From NCBI GenBank assembly GCA_002393575.1, contig DGSN01000036.1, positions 5,289 to 69,288 of the forward strand: 64,000 bases of DNA, read 5' to 3'. Below are positions 63,330 through 64,000 of the stretch, piece after piece (the first letter of the stretch is position 1; each line of letters starts with the position of its first letter). This stretch comes from Prevotellaceae bacterium UBA4361. Lineage in GTDB: Bacteria > Bacteroidota > Bacteroidia > Bacteroidales > Bacteroidaceae. Below the pieces are notes generated by a model. The model was not told the origin of the DNA. It saw nothing but the letters and a program-made list of their open reading frames with translations, and ran no database searches. The translations under genes were made by a program, and so were the position numbers.

Positions 63330-64000
63330 CTAACATTCAATCTTAGCAATGATGGCATTCAGTTCATCTACGGAAGGCTTCTGAATGTCGAGCTTGTACT
63401 TCTTCAGGATTTCTCCGATTTGCTGCTGAATTTTCTGTGCGTTTCCTCCAGCAAGGTCGCTGACGAGGTTGTAGCCTGCCTTCTGGAGCACAGGCACGAT
63501 GTCCTCAGCAAATCCCAGTTCCACATATTTCTGAACAGGGTCTTTTGGTGCTTTCTTTTCGGGTTTCATCTGAGGGAAGAGCATGATTTCGCCGATAGCG
63601 AATTTACCTGTCATCAGCATGACGAGACGGTCGATGCCGATGCCGATGCCACTGGTTGGAGGCATACCATACTGTAAGGCACGGAGGAAATCGTGGTCGA
63701 TAATCATGGCTTCGTCGTCGCCCTTGGCTGCCAATGCCATCTGGTCCTTGAAGCGCTCTTCCTGGTCAAGAGGGTCGTTGAGCTCGGAGTAGGCGTTTGC
63801 CAATTCCTTGCCGTTCACCATCAGTTCGAAGCGCTCGGTGAGTCCTGGCTTCGAGCGGTGCATCTTGGTGAGTGGCGACATCTCAACAGGATAGTCGGTA
63901 ATGAAAGTTGGCTGGATGAATGTGCCTTCAGCTGTTTCGCCAAAGATTTCGTCGATGAGCTTGCCTTTGCCCATTGTTTCTGTGTCTTCGATGCCAATCT
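63330..64000 (-). CDS. lysS: Lysyl-tRNA synthetase, C-terminal part
   Basis: The reading frame is open to the right edge; only the C-terminal ~223 residues are seen. They contain the class II motif 3 GIGIGIDRLVMLMTG and FPQMKPEK, as in LysRS. A C-terminal extension of about 75 residues (KKAPKDPVQKYVELGFAED..., ending NAIIAKIEC) follows, as is common in Bacteroidetes LysRS. It is upstream of gpsA and pgi in the transcription direction, 113 bases before gpsA; that gap shows no clear feature. Confidence 0.93.
   Translation of the reverse strand, partial: IGIEDTETMGKGKLIDEIFGETAEGTFIQPTFITDYPVEMSPLTKMHRSKPGLTERFELMVNGKELANAYSELNDPLDQEERFKDQMALAAKGDDEAMIIDHDFLRALQYGMPPTSGIGIGIDRLVMLMTGKFAIGEIMLFPQMKPEKKAPKDPVQKYVELGFAEDIVPVLQKAGYNLVSDLAGGNAQKIQQQIGEILKKYKLDIQKPSVDELNAIIAKIEC

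Overview
The window is chromosomal DNA from a member of the Bacteroidales, most likely a Prevotella-type bacterium (Prevotellaceae). Several things point there: the order ruvX-def-TPR-thrS-infC-rpmI-rplT; a long IleRS next to lspA and a DUF4296 lipoprotein; a TamL-type lipoprotein form of TamA; a eukaryote-like GT3 glycogen synthase; Bacteroidales-only families (DUF4301, DUF4296); the lack of strong Shine-Dalgarno sequences; and promoters of the Bacteroidetes type (-33 TTTG, -7 TAnnTTTG). No rRNA, tRNA, CRISPR, prophage or complete transposase gene was found. Gene content is almost entirely housekeeping.

Layout. 0-2.3 kb (+): tail of an NhaD-like antiporter, pfkA and a lipid/diacylglycerol kinase homologue, closed by a bidirectional terminator. 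2.3-8.8 kb (-): ruvX, def, a TPR protein and the thrS-infC-rpmI-rplT translation operon. 8.9-14.7 kb: a secreted thioredoxin-like protein (+), aspS (-), tamL (-) and a SpoU-type rRNA methyltransferase (+). 14.7-24.8 kb (-): ileS-lspA-DUF4296-small protein, pyrB and pyrI with an upstream lipoprotein gene, nudC and miaA. 25-34.5 kb: a 5'-nucleotidase-like enzyme (-) divergent from a giant alpha-2-macroglobulin-like protein (+), then a 14-repeat MORN protein and a YhcH-like protein. 34.6-50.4 kb: glgB, a membrane protein, DUF4301 (-), a RelA-type (p)ppGpp synthetase, rlmH, valS, GT3 glycogen synthase and glucan phosphorylase. 50.6-55.7 kb (+): a membrane zinc-ribbon lipoprotein, ilvE, trmB, mrp and a PrsW-like protease. 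56-64 kb (-): lysS (partial), gpsA, pgi, a patatin-barrel protein, a HAD phosphatase, rubredoxin and a sugar nucleotidyltransferase.

Functionally the window combines translation (five aminoacyl-tRNA synthetases, ribosomal proteins, IF3, tRNA/rRNA modification), storage-glucan turnover (glgB, glycogen synthase, phosphorylase, pgi, pfkA, a nucleotidyltransferase) and envelope biogenesis (lspA, tamL, lipoproteins, patatin-barrel).

The most unusual material is between the genes. Five separate intergenic arrays share one architecture: 22-bp direct repeats starting GGGGAY, always with one inverted terminal unit that forms a 24-nt hairpin (GGGG-N5-AAC-N4-GTT-N5-CCCC), and usually placed at a stop codon. 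Further dispersed families are palindromic AATGAAGAAT repeats with a shared core, GACCTTAGACCTT repeats (one copy lies in frame inside the macroglobulin gene), TTTTCAC repeats, tandem CCCTGAGC hairpins, and a 268-bp MITE-like element with perfect inverted ends and a 9-bp target duplication inserted into one of the palindromes. In addition, the base composition of the + strand flips sharply from A/C-rich to G/T-rich at about 42.5-43.0 kb, whatever the gene direction, as would be expected near a replication origin.
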